Shown here: positions 9,710 through 19,074 of the stretch, piece by piece
How positions within the stretch are numbered: position 1 is the first letter of the stretch
How the letters are laid out: each line of letters starts with the position of its first letter
Source of the DNA: Crocinitomicaceae bacterium
GTDB lineage: Bacteria; Bacteroidota; Bacteroidia; Flavobacteriales_D; Crocinitomicaceae
DNA length: 38,739 nucleotides
Reading direction: 5' to 3'
NCBI GenBank assembly: GCA_022448165.1
Contig: JAKVAS010000018.1
Location: forward strand, 1-38,739
Notes under the pieces: model-generated
The model's database searches: none
What the model saw: the letters and a program-made list of their open reading frames with translations, nothing else
Told to the model about the DNA's origin: nothing
Position numbers and translations under genes: made by a program

Positions 9710-11178
9710 TAGTTTAACTTTTGCATAGCAGTCATTGAAGCTCTAAGTTTGGCACCAACAATTTCTATCGGGTGATTTCTCAACGCTTGATTTACCGCTA
9801 TTAATTTTTGATTATCGACATAATTTTCTTCTGCGTACGGTTTTCCAATTAGACTTGTATCCACATTTTTCATGAATTCCGTCAATAACGGTTTACAAGC
9901 ATGATCAAACAAATAACAACCGTACTCAGCAGTATCAGAAATAATTCTATTCATTTCATATAACTTTTTACGTGCAATTGTATTGGCAATTAACGGTGTT
10001 TCATGCAACGATTCATAATATGCCGACTCAGCCTTTATACCCGCATTAGTCATTGTTTCGTATGCTAACTCAACTCCTGCTTTGGTAAAAGCAGCTAACA
10101 ACGTTCCATGATCAAAAAATTCCTGCTCATTAATTGGTTTGTCCGTAATTTTCGTTTGCTCAAATGCTGTTTCACCCGTAGCCTTTCTCCAGTTTAACAA
10201 ATCCTTATCATTATTCCTCCAATCTTCCATCATTCCTGCAGAAAATTCACCTGACATAATATCATCCATATGCTTGGTAAATAATGGCGTCATAATAGTC
10301 TTTAACTCTTCCGATAATTCATGCGCTTTAATTTTGGCTGGGTTGGATAGTCTATCCATCATATTTGTTAACCCACCATGTTTCAATGCTTCGGTTAACG
10401 TTTCCCAACCATACTGAATTAACTTAGCAGCATAGCCCTCATCTATGCCTTCTTGAACCATCTTGTCAAAGCATAAAATAGATCCCGTTTGTAAGACTCC
10501 GCATAAAATCGTTTGCTCGCCCATTAAGTCTGATTTCACCTCCGCTACAAATGATGAATTAAGAACCCCTGCTTTGTCTCCTCCAGTAGCAACTGCATAA
10601 GCTTTAGCTAATTCCAATCCTTCATTCCTAGGATCATTTTCAGGATGAACAGCTATCAAAGTAGGTACACCAAAACCTCTTTTAAACTCCTCTCGAACCT
10701 CAGAACCAGGTGATTTAGGCGCCATCATTATTACGGTTAAGTCTTCTCTAATTGTCATCCCCTCTTCAACAATATTAAACCCATGAGAGTAAGATAAAGC
10801 CGCTCCTTTTTTCATTAGAGGCATTACGCTATTTACAACTGATGTATGCTGTTTGTCTGGTGTTAAATTAATTACTAAATCAGCACTCGGAATCATTTCT
10901 TCATAAGTACCCACATTAAAGTTATTCTCTGTTGCATTTTTAAATGACTGTCTTTGTTCTTTAATAGCACCTTCTCTAAGAGTGTAAGACACATCTAAAC
11001 CAGAATCTCTCATGTTCAAACCTTGATTCAAACCTTGAGCTCCACACCCAATAATTACAATCTTTTTATCATTCAACGCTTTTGTTCCGTTTTGGAATTC
11101 AGACGCATCCATAAAGTCACATTTACCTAATTGTGTTAATTGGTTTCTAAGTGATAAGGTGTTAAAATAATTTTTCAT
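9709..11178 (-). CDS. ilvC: ketol-acid reductoisomerase (long form)
   Basis: [36 protein letters not shown] and [33 protein letters not shown] motifs; 489 aa. Confidence 0.95.
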   Translation of the reverse strand: MKNYFNTLSLRNQLTQLGKCDFMDASEFQNGTKALNDKKIVIIGCGAQGLNQGLNMRDSGLDVSYTLREGAIKEQRQSFKNATENNFNVGTYEEMIPSADLVINLTPDKQHTSVVNSVMPLMKKGAALSYSHGFNIVEEGMTIREDLTVIMMAPKSPGSEVREEFKRGFGVPTLIAVHPENDPRNEGLELAKAYAVATGGDKAGVLNSSFVAEVKSDLMGEQTILCGVLQTGSILCFDKMVQEGIDEGYAAKLIQYGWETLTEALKHGGLTNMMDRLSNPAKIKAHELSEELKTIMTPLFTKHMDDIMSGEFSAGMMEDWRNNDKDLLNWRKATGETAFEQTKITDKPINEQEFFDHGTLLAAFTKAGVELAYETMTNAGIKAESAYYESLHETPLIANTIARKKLYEMNRIISDTAEYGCYLFDHACKPLLTEFMKNVDTSLIGKPYAEENYVDNQKLIAVNQALRNHPIEIVGAKLRASMTAMQKLN

Positions 11179-11198
11179 TTTGTTCTATTCTTTATTGC

Positions 11199-11501
11199 TT
11201 AATTAATTGAATTATGGGTAAGTTTTGAAACTACCAAGTCTTGAAGTAACATGTCAGACTCTGAGTGGTAGTATGCTTTTAACACATCCACCTGCTTCTC
11301 TAACTGTTTTGTAATTTTTACAATTTGCGACTCAGAGGTATGGATCACTATCTTAAATTTTGAAATCCCTTCCACTTCACTTTTCTCCACCTTCAAACTT
11401 TCTATATTTATTTTTCGCCTCGTAAATATGATGGAAACCCTAACGAGCATACCCGGCATATTCTCCGTAAAAACGGATATTTTAAATCTTTTATCATTCA
11501 T
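11199..11501 (-). CDS. ilvN: acetolactate synthase small subunit (ACT domain, short form)
   Basis: ACT domain FKISVFTENMPGMLVRVSIIFTRRKINIESLKVEKSEVEGISKFKIVI, directly after ilvB. Confidence 0.85.
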   Translation of the reverse strand: MNDKRFKISVFTENMPGMLVRVSIIFTRRKINIESLKVEKSEVEGISKFKIVIHTSESQIVKITKQLEKQVDVLKAYYHSESDMLLQDLVVSKLTHNSIN

Positions 11502-11507
11502 TTCACT

Positions 11508-13235
11508 CTATTTTAACCTCACATCAGATACCGCCGATCCTGTTGGTATCATCGGAAATACATTATTTTCTTTACCAACCATAACCTCTAAAAAATATGA
11601 CCCTTCATGAGATAACATTTCTGTAATTGCTCTTTTTAACTCCTCTCTTTTCTCAACTTTTTTGGTCGTAATACCATACCCCTTAACTATAGTCTGAAAG
11701 TCTGGATTAACCATATGAGTAGAAGCATATCTCTTATCAAAAAATAGCTCTTGCCACTGTCTTACCATTCCTAAAAACTCGTTGTTTAAAACCACCATCT
11801 TCACCGGCGTTTTACATTGAAGTATAGTTCCCAATTCTTGAATTGTCATTTGAAAACCACCATCTCCCATTATAGCGATAACCTGAGTGTTTGGCATCCC
11901 CATTTTGGCACCAATTGCAGCTGGCAAACAAAACCCCATAGTTCCAAGTCCTCCAGAAGTAATCATAGATCTTGTTTCTTTAAATTTGGCATACCTACAA
12001 GCCATCATTTGATGCTGTCCAACATCAGTTACGATAATATTATTCTTGTCAGACAACTCATTTATTTGATGGATCACCTCCCCCATACTCATTATTTCAG
12101 TGGATGGAGATAACTCTTCATTAATGACCTCTTTGTATTCTTCTTGTTCTAATACTCTAAACTGATTAAGCCAAGCCTCGTGTTTTCTAGTTTTAACTAA
12201 TTCAGTTAAGTGCATTAAACTCTCTTTTGCATCTGCGATTATCGCAACGTCCGCTTTAACATTTTTATCTATCTCCGCAGGATCGATATCTAAGTGTATA
12301 ACCTTTGCCTGCTTTGCATATTTAGTCAAATCTCCAGTTACTCGATCGTCGAATCGCATACCTACAGCGATCAATACATCACACTCATTTGTCAATTTAT
12401 TTGGCGCATAGTTACCATGCATCCCCAACATTCCAACATGTAAATAGTGGTCAGATTCCAAAGCTGATAATCCAAGAATAGTGCATGCAGATGGTATTCC
12501 TGCTTTCTCAATAAAAGCTTTAAACTCCTTTTCAGCTTCAGACAAAATCACGCCTTGACCAAATAAAACAAATGGTTTTTTTGCTTGATCAATTAACTGA
12601 GAAGCAACTTTTACCTTATCTCGATCAAGTTCTGGCTTAGGCAAATAACTTCTCATTCCTATAAACGGCTTGTACTCAAAATTAACTTCACCAAATTGAG
12701 CATCCTTAGTAATATCGATCAATACAGGACCTGGTTTCCCAGTTTTCGCAATGTAAAATGCTTTGGCTATAGCCATTGGAATTTCCTCGGCATTTGTAAC
12801 CTGAAAATTCCATTTCGTTACCGGCATTGAAATATCAATGACATCTGTTTCTTGAAAAGCATCTGTACCTAACAAATGACTTGCTACTTGCCCTGTAATA
12901 CAAACTAATGGCGTAGAGTCTATTTGAGCATCTGCTATGCCAGTAATCAAATTTGTAGCTCCTGGGCCTGAAGTGGCAATACATACACCAACTTTACCTG
13001 TTGCTCTCGCATACCCCTGTGCGGCATGCACTGCACCTTGCTCATGTCTAGTTAAAACATGTTTAATTTGATCTTCAAAATCATAAAGTGCATCATAAAC
13101 CGGCATTATAGCCCCCCCCGGGTACCCAAACATTAAGTCAGCACCTTCTTCAATTAATGACTGAACAACTGCCTCTGCTCCTATCATCAACTTTTTTTCC
13201 GTTTTGATTTTATTTTTTATTTCAAGCGTTTCCAT
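11508..13235 (-). CDS. ilvB: acetolactate synthase large subunit
   Basis: ThDP enzyme motifs: FGYPGGAIMPVYDALYDFEDQIKHVLTRHEQGAVHAAQGYARATGKVGVCIATSGPGATNL, GDGGFQMTIQEL. Confidence 0.95.
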   Translation of the reverse strand: METLEIKNKIKTEKKLMIGAEAVVQSLIEEGADLMFGYPGGAIMPVYDALYDFEDQIKHVLTRHEQGAVHAAQGYARATGKVGVCIATSGPGATNLITGIADAQIDSTPLVCITGQVASHLLGTDAFQETDVIDISMPVTKWNFQVTNAEEIPMAIAKAFYIAKTGKPGPVLIDITKDAQFGEVNFEYKPFIGMRSYLPKPELDRDKVKVASQLIDQAKKPFVLFGQGVILSEAEKEFKAFIEKAGIPSACTILGLSALESDHYLHVGMLGMHGNYAPNKLTNECDVLIAVGMRFDDRVTGDLTKYAKQAKVIHLDIDPAEIDKNVKADVAIIADAKESLMHLTELVKTRKHEAWLNQFRVLEQEEYKEVINEELSPSTEIMSMGEVIHQINELSDKNNIIVTDVGQHQMMACRYAKFKETRSMITSGGLGTMGFCLPAAIGAKMGMPNTQVIAIMGDGGFQMTIQELGTILQCKTPVKMVVLNNEFLGMVRQWQELFFDKRYASTHMVNPDFQTIVKGYGITTKKVEKREELKRAITEMLSHEGSYFLEVMVGKENNVFPMIPTGSAVSDVRLK

Positions 13236-13260
13236 GTCTAATGGATTTTAGTTTTAATCA

Positions 13261-14937
13261 TTAAAATTCGTCAGTAACACAACCTTCTGAGGCACATGAT
13301 ACAGTCCTAGCATACTTGTAAAGCACGCCTTTCTTATGTTTTAAATGAGGTTGGCTCCAACGAGATTTCCTTAAAATCAACTCCTCTTTTGTAACATCAA
13401 AATCTATGGTGTTATTTATAGCATCAATAGTAATCCTGTCACCATCTTTTACAAAAGCAATTGGTCCGCCAACTTGGGCCTCTGGAGAAATATGACCAAC
13501 AACAAACCCATGTGTTCCACCTGAAAACCTTCCATCAGTGATTAAGGCAACATCATTGCCTAATCCCGCCCCGATAATTGCCGCTGTAGGCTTAAGCATT
13601 TCAGGCATTCCCGGTCCTCCTTTTGGACCTTCATACCTAATTACTACCACATCTCCCTTTTCTACTTTCCCATCTCTAATGCCATCATTAGCAGCATATT
13701 CAGATTCAAACACCTTCGCTGTACCTGTAAAACGGAGGCCTTCTTTACCCGTAATTTTTGCTACAGCACCTTTAGGAGATAAATTTCCTTTAAGGATTCT
13801 TAAGTGACCTGTTTTCTTTATTGGGTTTTCAAGCGTTTTGATAACTTGCTGACCTGTCAACAGGTCAGGTACAGTTTCCAAATTTTCAGCTAACGTATTC
13901 CCCGTTACAGTTAAACAATCTCCATGTAAAAGACCATTTTTCAATAGGTACTTTAATACCGCCGGCACACCTCCAACTTCATGCACATCCTCCATAAGAA
14001 ACTGTCCACTTGGCTTGAGGTCGGCCAGAAATGGAGTTGTATCAGCAATTCTTTGAAAATCTGATAATGTAAATTCAACCCCCGCTGTTTTTGCTATTGC
14101 CAAAAAGTGAAGCACAGCATTTGTCGAGCCACCCAAAACAGTTACTAATCTTATCGCATTTTCTAGTGCCTTTTTAGTAACTATATCTTTCGGTTTCAAA
14201 TCCTTTTCAAGTAAAACTCTAACTGTTTCCCCCGCTTTCACACTCTCGCTTTTCTTCTTTTCACCTAATGCTGGGTTCGAAGAATTATAAGGTAGTGACA
14301 TCCCCAATGCTTCAATAGCTGACGCCATAGTATTGGCAGTATACATACCTCCACAAGCTCCTGCTCCTGGACAAGCTTTTTCTATTATACTCTCGTATTC
14401 TTCTGTATCCATCTTACCCGCTACTTTTTGTCCCCAAGCTTCAAAAGCAGATACTATATCTAACTTCTTATCCTTATGACAACCTGAAGCTATGGTACCA
14501 CCATAAACAAGAATACCCGGCCTGTTTGTTCTCAACATTGCCATCAATGCTCCAGGCATATTTTTATCACATCCAACAACTGTAACCAAAGCATCATAAG
14601 ACATTCCTTCAACGACTGTTTCCATTGAATCCGCTATTACATCTCTCGATGGTAATGAGTATCTCATCCCAGGAGTTCCCATAGAAATACCATCACTTAC
14701 ACCAATCGTATTGTAAATCAAACCAACTGTACTTACATTTTTCGTTCCCCGCTTAACTTCAAGTGCCAAGTCATTTAAATGCATATTACAAGGGTTACCT
14801 TCATATCCAGTACTCGCAATACCAACAAATGGCTTACTAAAGTCTTCCTTAGTCAAACCAATAGCATGAAGCATTGCTTTAGCTGCTGGTTGTGTGTCAT
14901 CTTGCGTAACACGCTTACTGTATTTATTCAATTCCAT
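13261..14937 (-). CDS. ilvD: dihydroxy-acid dehydratase
   Basis: [64 protein letters not shown]. Confidence 0.95.
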   Translation of the reverse strand: MELNKYSKRVTQDDTQPAAKAMLHAIGLTKEDFSKPFVGIASTGYEGNPCNMHLNDLALEVKRGTKNVSTVGLIYNTIGVSDGISMGTPGMRYSLPSRDVIADSMETVVEGMSYDALVTVVGCDKNMPGALMAMLRTNRPGILVYGGTIASGCHKDKKLDIVSAFEAWGQKVAGKMDTEEYESIIEKACPGAGACGGMYTANTMASAIEALGMSLPYNSSNPALGEKKKSESVKAGETVRVLLEKDLKPKDIVTKKALENAIRLVTVLGGSTNAVLHFLAIAKTAGVEFTLSDFQRIADTTPFLADLKPSGQFLMEDVHEVGGVPAVLKYLLKNGLLHGDCLTVTGNTLAENLETVPDLLTGQQVIKTLENPIKKTGHLRILKGNLSPKGAVAKITGKEGLRFTGTAKVFESEYAANDGIRDGKVEKGDVVVIRYEGPKGGPGMPEMLKPTAAIIGAGLGNDVALITDGRFSGGTHGFVVGHISPEAQVGGPIAFVKDGDRITIDAINNTIDFDVTKEELILRKSRWSQPHLKHKKGVLYKYARTVSCASEGCVTDEF

Positions 14938-14975
14938 TTTTCTTTTATTTCGAGTTCAAATATCTGCGTCCATTA

Positions 14976-15077
14976 TCATCTGAAGAAATTATAAATTATC
15001 AGATCAGGAATGTCCAACCTGTTCAACAACATCATAAACAACTGAAAAACAGGAGGTTTGACCTCCTCCTTTTTCAT
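14976..15077 (-). other. small ORF (33 codons) in the ilvE-ilvD gap overlapping a hairpin
   Basis: MKKEEVKPPVFQLFMMLLNRLDIPDLIIYNFFR*; hairpin AGGAGGT-CAA-ACCTCCT (minus strand, 15051-15067) lies within its first codons. Confidence 0.25.
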
Positions 15078-15088
15078 ACTTCCAAGCA

Positions 15089-15979
15089 TTAAACCAATTC
15101 AAAAAGCTTATACTCCTTTTCCCTTACTCGATTCATGTACGCATTTGAAAGAGTGTACCCCATGGTATCTTCCCATTTTAAGTTGAACCTTTTATTATCA
15201 AGGCTTTCTATGCCAGCAACTTCAGCCGCTGTTCCTGTAAAAAATGCACCATCCGCCTCATACACATCTTTAGGCGTAAAGTATTTCTCTTCAACTGTGA
15301 AATCAAGCTCCTTAGCTAGATCTAGAATAGTTTGTCGTGTGATGCCAGCAAGAATATTTCCCAATGGAGCAGTAAATAATTTACCCCCTTTTTCATAAAA
15401 GAAATTGGCTCCAGGACCTTCTGCTATATAGCCATTCATATCCAGTAATAATGCCTCATCAAACCCTTTTTGTTTTGCTTCCGTAGTTGCTAATATTGAA
15501 TTCGTATAATGGCCTGTGACTTTCGCTTCAACAAAACAAGATTTTGGATTTGGCCTCTGAAATGAAGAAGTCATTAGCCTTAACCCAGTATTACCCAAAT
15601 ACCTTCCCCATTCCCATGCGCACAACATTACATGAACCTTATTTGTTGGTTGTAACTGCATGTTTTCCCCTAGATAAACCAATGGGCGGATGTATGCATC
15701 CTCTAAACCATTCTTTTCAAGTAACTGGTATGTTAACCGAATTAACTCTTCGACTGAATAAGGGAGCTTAATGTGCATTTTTTCAGCTGAATAATGTAAT
15801 CTTTCATAATGTTCCTTAGCCTTAAACACATTAGCACCATTTTCTGTTTTATAAGATCTAATGCCTTCAAACACACCTGCTCCATAGTGAAGTGTTTGAC
15901 TATAAAGATCAGCTGAACTATCTTTCGCTTTAACCCAATTTCCATCTAAAAATATCAGGGTATCATTGTTGTAATACAT
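15089..15979 (-). CDS. ilvE: branched-chain amino acid aminotransferase
   Basis: LHYGAGVFEGIRSYKTENGANVFK...YIRPLVYLG...EALLLDMNGYIAEGPGANFFY (class IV aminotransferase). Confidence 0.95.
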   Translation of the reverse strand: MYYNNDTLIFLDGNWVKAKDSSADLYSQTLHYGAGVFEGIRSYKTENGANVFKAKEHYERLHYSAEKMHIKLPYSVEELIRLTYQLLEKNGLEDAYIRPLVYLGENMQLQPTNKVHVMLCAWEWGRYLGNTGLRLMTSSFQRPNPKSCFVEAKVTGHYTNSILATTEAKQKGFDEALLLDMNGYIAEGPGANFFYEKGGKLFTAPLGNILAGITRQTILDLAKELDFTVEEKYFTPKDVYEADGAFFTGTAAEVAGIESLDNKRFNLKWEDTMGYTLSNAYMNRVREKEYKLFELV

Positions 15980-16010
15980 AACTTTTTCTGTGTTTGTTAA
16001 TTTTTAATTC

Positions 16011-16043
16011 AAAAAAAAGCCCTTCTCAGTAGTGAGAAGGGCT
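16011..16043 (-). terminator. ilv attenuator terminator B (upstream of ilvE)
   Basis: Minus strand AGCCCTTCTCA-CTAC-TGAGAAGGGCT followed by a T8 tract; 11-bp perfect stem, 32 nt upstream of the ilvE start. Confidence 0.9.
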
Positions 16044-16070
16044 CTAATATTTTTCAATACAATTCCGTTC

Positions 16071-16163
16071 TCACCCATGAGGTAAAATAATAATGACTAC
16101 AATGACAATGACAGTTGTTAACATGTTCATTATACTATTACTATCGAATTGTTTCTTTTTCAT
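16071..16163 (-). CDS. ilv leader peptide B, MKKKQFDSNSIMNMLTTVIVIVVIIILPHG
   Basis: 30-codon ORF with ten consecutive Val/Ile/Leu codons (VIVIVVIIIL) preceded by Leu-Thr-Thr; stop codon 27 nt before terminator B. Confidence 0.88.
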   Translation of the reverse strand: MKKKQFDSNSIMNMLTTVIVIVVIIILPHG

Positions 16164-16211
16164 TTTTAATTGTCTTAATTACCGTTTCTTATCTCAAATA
16201 AAACTTATTCC

Positions 16212-16239
16212 AAAAAAAAAGCCATCCTCATGGATGGCT
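16212..16239 (-). terminator. ilv attenuator terminator A
   Basis: Minus strand AGCCATCC-ATGA-GGATGGCT followed by T9. Confidence 0.85.
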
Positions 16240-16269
16240 CAAGTTTATATTTTTAGTTGTACCATCTTA

Positions 16270-16329
16270 TTAGCTGTGATTGACAATCACGACTTCAATA
16301 ATTGATGGTAAAATATTTGTGTTCTTCAT
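16270..16329 (-). CDS. ilv leader peptide A, MKNTNILPSIIEVVIVNHS
   Basis: 19-codon ORF, 8 of 19 residues Ile/Leu/Val; stop codon 30 nt before terminator A; upstream of leader B on the same strand. Confidence 0.75.
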   Translation of the reverse strand: MKNTNILPSIIEVVIVNHS

Positions 16330-16337
16330 TACAGCGG

Positions 16338-16369
16338 CAAAGTTATCATATCTTTTTATTAATTTCCAA
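16338..16369 (-). promoter_or_regulatory. candidate ilv operon promoter (TTG-N21-TAACTTTG)
   Basis: Minus strand TTTGGAAATTAATAAAAAGATATGATAACTTTG: TAACTTTG matches the Bacteroidota TAnnTTTG -7 box with an upstream TTG. Confidence 0.45.
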
Positions 16370-16671
16370 ATAAAGCGCAAACTTTTTGAGAATAATCTTT
16401 TGTACCCATCTCAAATTCAATAAAATATAACAAGAAAAGAACCTTTAAACTCAGATATACATAGCAAAACTTGTTAACAACATTAAATCAATGAGCTAAA
16501 TTGGAATTTTAGAAACTGTGTTGAGGTGTAAAACTACCTATCATCACGAAATAAACTGCTTTTCAAAAAATTTAATACCGTAATTCTCAAATAGAAGCCT
16601 TAATTGATCCTTTTATAAATTGTCGTTGGGTTTAACGGGCAAATGAAATAATTTCAATTTATTAAAATCAA

Positions 16672-16707
16672 AAAAAGGCTTTCAACGAAATCGTTGAAAG
16701 CCTTTTT
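16672..16707. terminator. intrinsic terminator downstream of the tRNA
   Basis: AAAAAGGCTTTCAACGA-AA-TCGTTGAAAGCCTTTTT, symmetrical hairpin with A/T flanks. Confidence 0.85.
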
Positions 16708-16716
16708 CTCACTGTG

Positions 16717-16790
16717 TGCTCCCACATGGGCTCGAACCATGGACCCCTTGATTATGAGTCAAGTGCTCTAACCAGCTGAGCTATAGGAGC
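16717..16790 (-). tRNA. tRNA with CAU anticodon (elongator Met or Ile2)
   Basis: GCTCCTATAGCTCAGCTGGTTAGAGCACTTGACTCATAATCAAGGGGTCCATGGTTCGAGCCCATGTGGGAGCA folds as a cloverleaf with anticodon loop CTCATAA; CCA not encoded. Confidence 0.93.
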
Positions 16791-16881
16791 ATTTCACTTA
16801 CAATAGTCTGGTTTTTCTATTGACGCGTTGGCAAAGATAGCATTCAAAGATAAAATTTCAATATTCTGAGCACTTTTATAT

Positions 16882-17673
16882 TCACAAAACAAACTTTTGT
16901 ATCGCAATCCCCACTGATACAGCGAGTAATATAAAGCTAAAAATTTTCCTTAAAATTTTTCCTGAAAAGAATTTCTGCAAGTAATTCCCAATAAAAACAC
17001 CTGAAATGGTAGCGATCGTGAGAAACAATAATAATTGCCAGTCAAAACCACTCTCCCAAATTTTCTCATTTGATATATCTCCAATTAAAGCGATTGCAGA
17101 CTGAACAGAAATAATAAACATGGATGTACCAATTGCAGTGCGAATAGCTAACCCTAAACGTAATAAAATAGGCACAATAATAAAGCCCCCACCTGCTCCA
17201 ATTAACCCACTTAGAATACCTGTCAAAATCCCGAAGAGTATAATATTAATAATTGAAGCATTTCCATTAGTTGAATCTCGTTCTTTACTAAGCAGTGTTT
17301 TAATTGCAGTATAAACCATTACCGAAACTAAAATGAATGAAATCAAATTTTCTGTAGAAACAATAAAACCATTGATTACAAATTGATCTCCAAGCGATGG
17401 GATCATCCATTGACGAATAGAAAATGCGGTAAACATACTTGGAATCAAAAAAATGATTCCATGTTTCCAATCTACTTGCTTAGAACGAACTCTTTGAATA
17501 GTTCCTACTCCTGATGCAATAGAAACCACAAAAAGTGAATAAGTTGTAGCAACCACCATTGAAGCACCAAAAAGATAGTGAACAAGCGGCACTGTTAGGA
17601 TCGAGCCTCCTCCTCCAACCAATCCAAGAATGGTTCCTATAATAAGCGAAATAAAAAGTCCGATCCAAAGCAT
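16882..17673 (-). CDS. TSUP/TauE-family sulfite exporter-like permease
   Basis: GTILGLVGGGGSILTVPLVHYLFG and GILSGLIGAGGGFIIVPILL duplicated motifs; multiple TM segments. Confidence 0.88.
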   Translation of the reverse strand: MLWIGLFISLIIGTILGLVGGGGSILTVPLVHYLFGASMVVATTYSLFVVSIASGVGTIQRVRSKQVDWKHGIIFLIPSMFTAFSIRQWMIPSLGDQFVINGFIVSTENLISFILVSVMVYTAIKTLLSKERDSTNGNASIINIILFGILTGILSGLIGAGGGFIIVPILLRLGLAIRTAIGTSMFIISVQSAIALIGDISNEKIWESGFDWQLLLFLTIATISGVFIGNYLQKFFSGKILRKIFSFILLAVSVGIAIQKFVL

Positions 17674-17682
17674 TGCGCAAAA

Positions 17683-18720
17683 CTAACGGCTCACTTCTAG
17701 TATAGAAGAATTATCAACATCGATCTTACCGCGTAAAACCAACATAGTTAGAATCCCAAAGAGTACTGTAGCAAAAATCAAATGGCTCGTCTGCACTAAA
17801 CCTGGCATATCTGCATATGCTAAAAGAACCCCAGACAACAACTCCAAAGCAAGCGTTACATACAAGAACCTCAAACACTTATACTTCAACCCCCTCTCGT
17901 TTTTCCATGCAATAACCGTGAGTAAAACAAGAACTAGCCAAGAAAAACTTCTATGGATATAAAATTGCATTCCTAAATGATCAGTCCATTGATCTCTTCC
18001 ATACCCTCGTTTGGTCAAAACATCAATCGCCTCACGAACTTGCGTTCCCAAAAACATTTGGTAAATCGTAATTACAAAACAAACCCATAAAAGATAATAC
18101 ATCCATTTCGGCGTTGAAATTTTCAACTTCTGCGAAGGACTAATCATTCGAATAACATATAACTGAATAGCTATAATGACCAGCGCAAGAAACATATGAA
18201 CGGTAATTGTCCAAGGGACTAAATTCGATGCTACTACAATAGAACCAAACCAACCTTGAACTCCCATTAAAACAAGGTTCAAAAAGGTGATAAGAATAAG
18301 CTTCCTTTTTCTATACTTCAAAAGTATCCAGAAAAATGCAATGAGCATAGCATTGCCTGCCAAGAAGCCAAAAAGTCGATTCACATACTCCGTCCATGTT
18401 TTTCGAGCATTAAAATCTTCTTCCTTCAATAGATTCGGATCTGATTCCAGTTTTTTCGCAGTATTTTCAAATCCTAGGCTTCGTAAAAACTTAGAAAACT
18501 TAACAATCTTCTTTTCTCTTTTTTCTGAATATACATCCTTATAATTATCAGGAAGACTCGCTTCTTCCGTTGGGGGGATCCAATTACCAAAACACTTTGG
18601 CCAATCAGGACACCCCATTCCACTTCCTGTAATTCGGACAAAACTCCCTGCAACAACTACTAAATAAATGAGCACAAGTGATATCCAGTTTAATCGAACA
18701 AAAGCTTTGGAAAATTTCAT
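17683..18720 (-). CDS. ctaA: heme A synthase (COX15/CtaA family)
   Basis: VVVAGSFVRITGSGMGCPDWPKCFGNWIPP and HRSFSWLVLVLL motifs. Confidence 0.92.
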   Translation of the reverse strand: MKFSKAFVRLNWISLVLIYLVVVAGSFVRITGSGMGCPDWPKCFGNWIPPTEEASLPDNYKDVYSEKREKKIVKFSKFLRSLGFENTAKKLESDPNLLKEEDFNARKTWTEYVNRLFGFLAGNAMLIAFFWILLKYRKRKLILITFLNLVLMGVQGWFGSIVVASNLVPWTITVHMFLALVIIAIQLYVIRMISPSQKLKISTPKWMYYLLWVCFVITIYQMFLGTQVREAIDVLTKRGYGRDQWTDHLGMQFYIHRSFSWLVLVLLTVIAWKNERGLKYKCLRFLYVTLALELLSGVLLAYADMPGLVQTSHLIFATVLFGILTMLVLRGKIDVDNSSILEVSR

Positions 18721-19074
18721 ATCACAAATGTAATCATTCGTACTTTAGACCTGTAAAATTGTCTTGGATAATCACCCAAAAAGAAGATTAGGAATACTAT
18801 TCAATTGTTACTTTGGTTTAAAATAAACAAAGGAATAACTATTAGCAACAACAACTATGCAATCAACTAGATATCAGGACTTAGAAGGCATTAACAGATA
18901 AACAGCCAAAAGACACCTTAAAAAAAGAGAAATAATAACATTAATCAGATCGTAAAAAGCCAACTATTAAATATATCAAACGTCTAATAGATGCGTTTTA
19001 CTTTTCAAGCATTGCGTAAAAAACATTTTTTTGGAATAACTTTTGTAAGTACTTTTCTCGTTTAAAGATTAACA

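Noticed and set aside
10139-10417. Various 60-98 aa ORFs antisense to ilv genes (e.g. 10139-10417, 11817-12113, 13538-13807, 15135-15398)
   Set aside because: Overlap strongly conserved enzymes on the minus strand; no recognisable features.
16093-16305. 70-aa plus-strand ORF in the ilv leader region
   Set aside because: Runs through both leader ORFs and terminator A on the opposite strand; no protein-like features. The minus strand explains the sequence better.
16672-16707. Hairpin near the tRNA considered as a third attenuator
   Set aside because: Lies directly downstream of the tRNA with no leader ORF; ordinary terminator.
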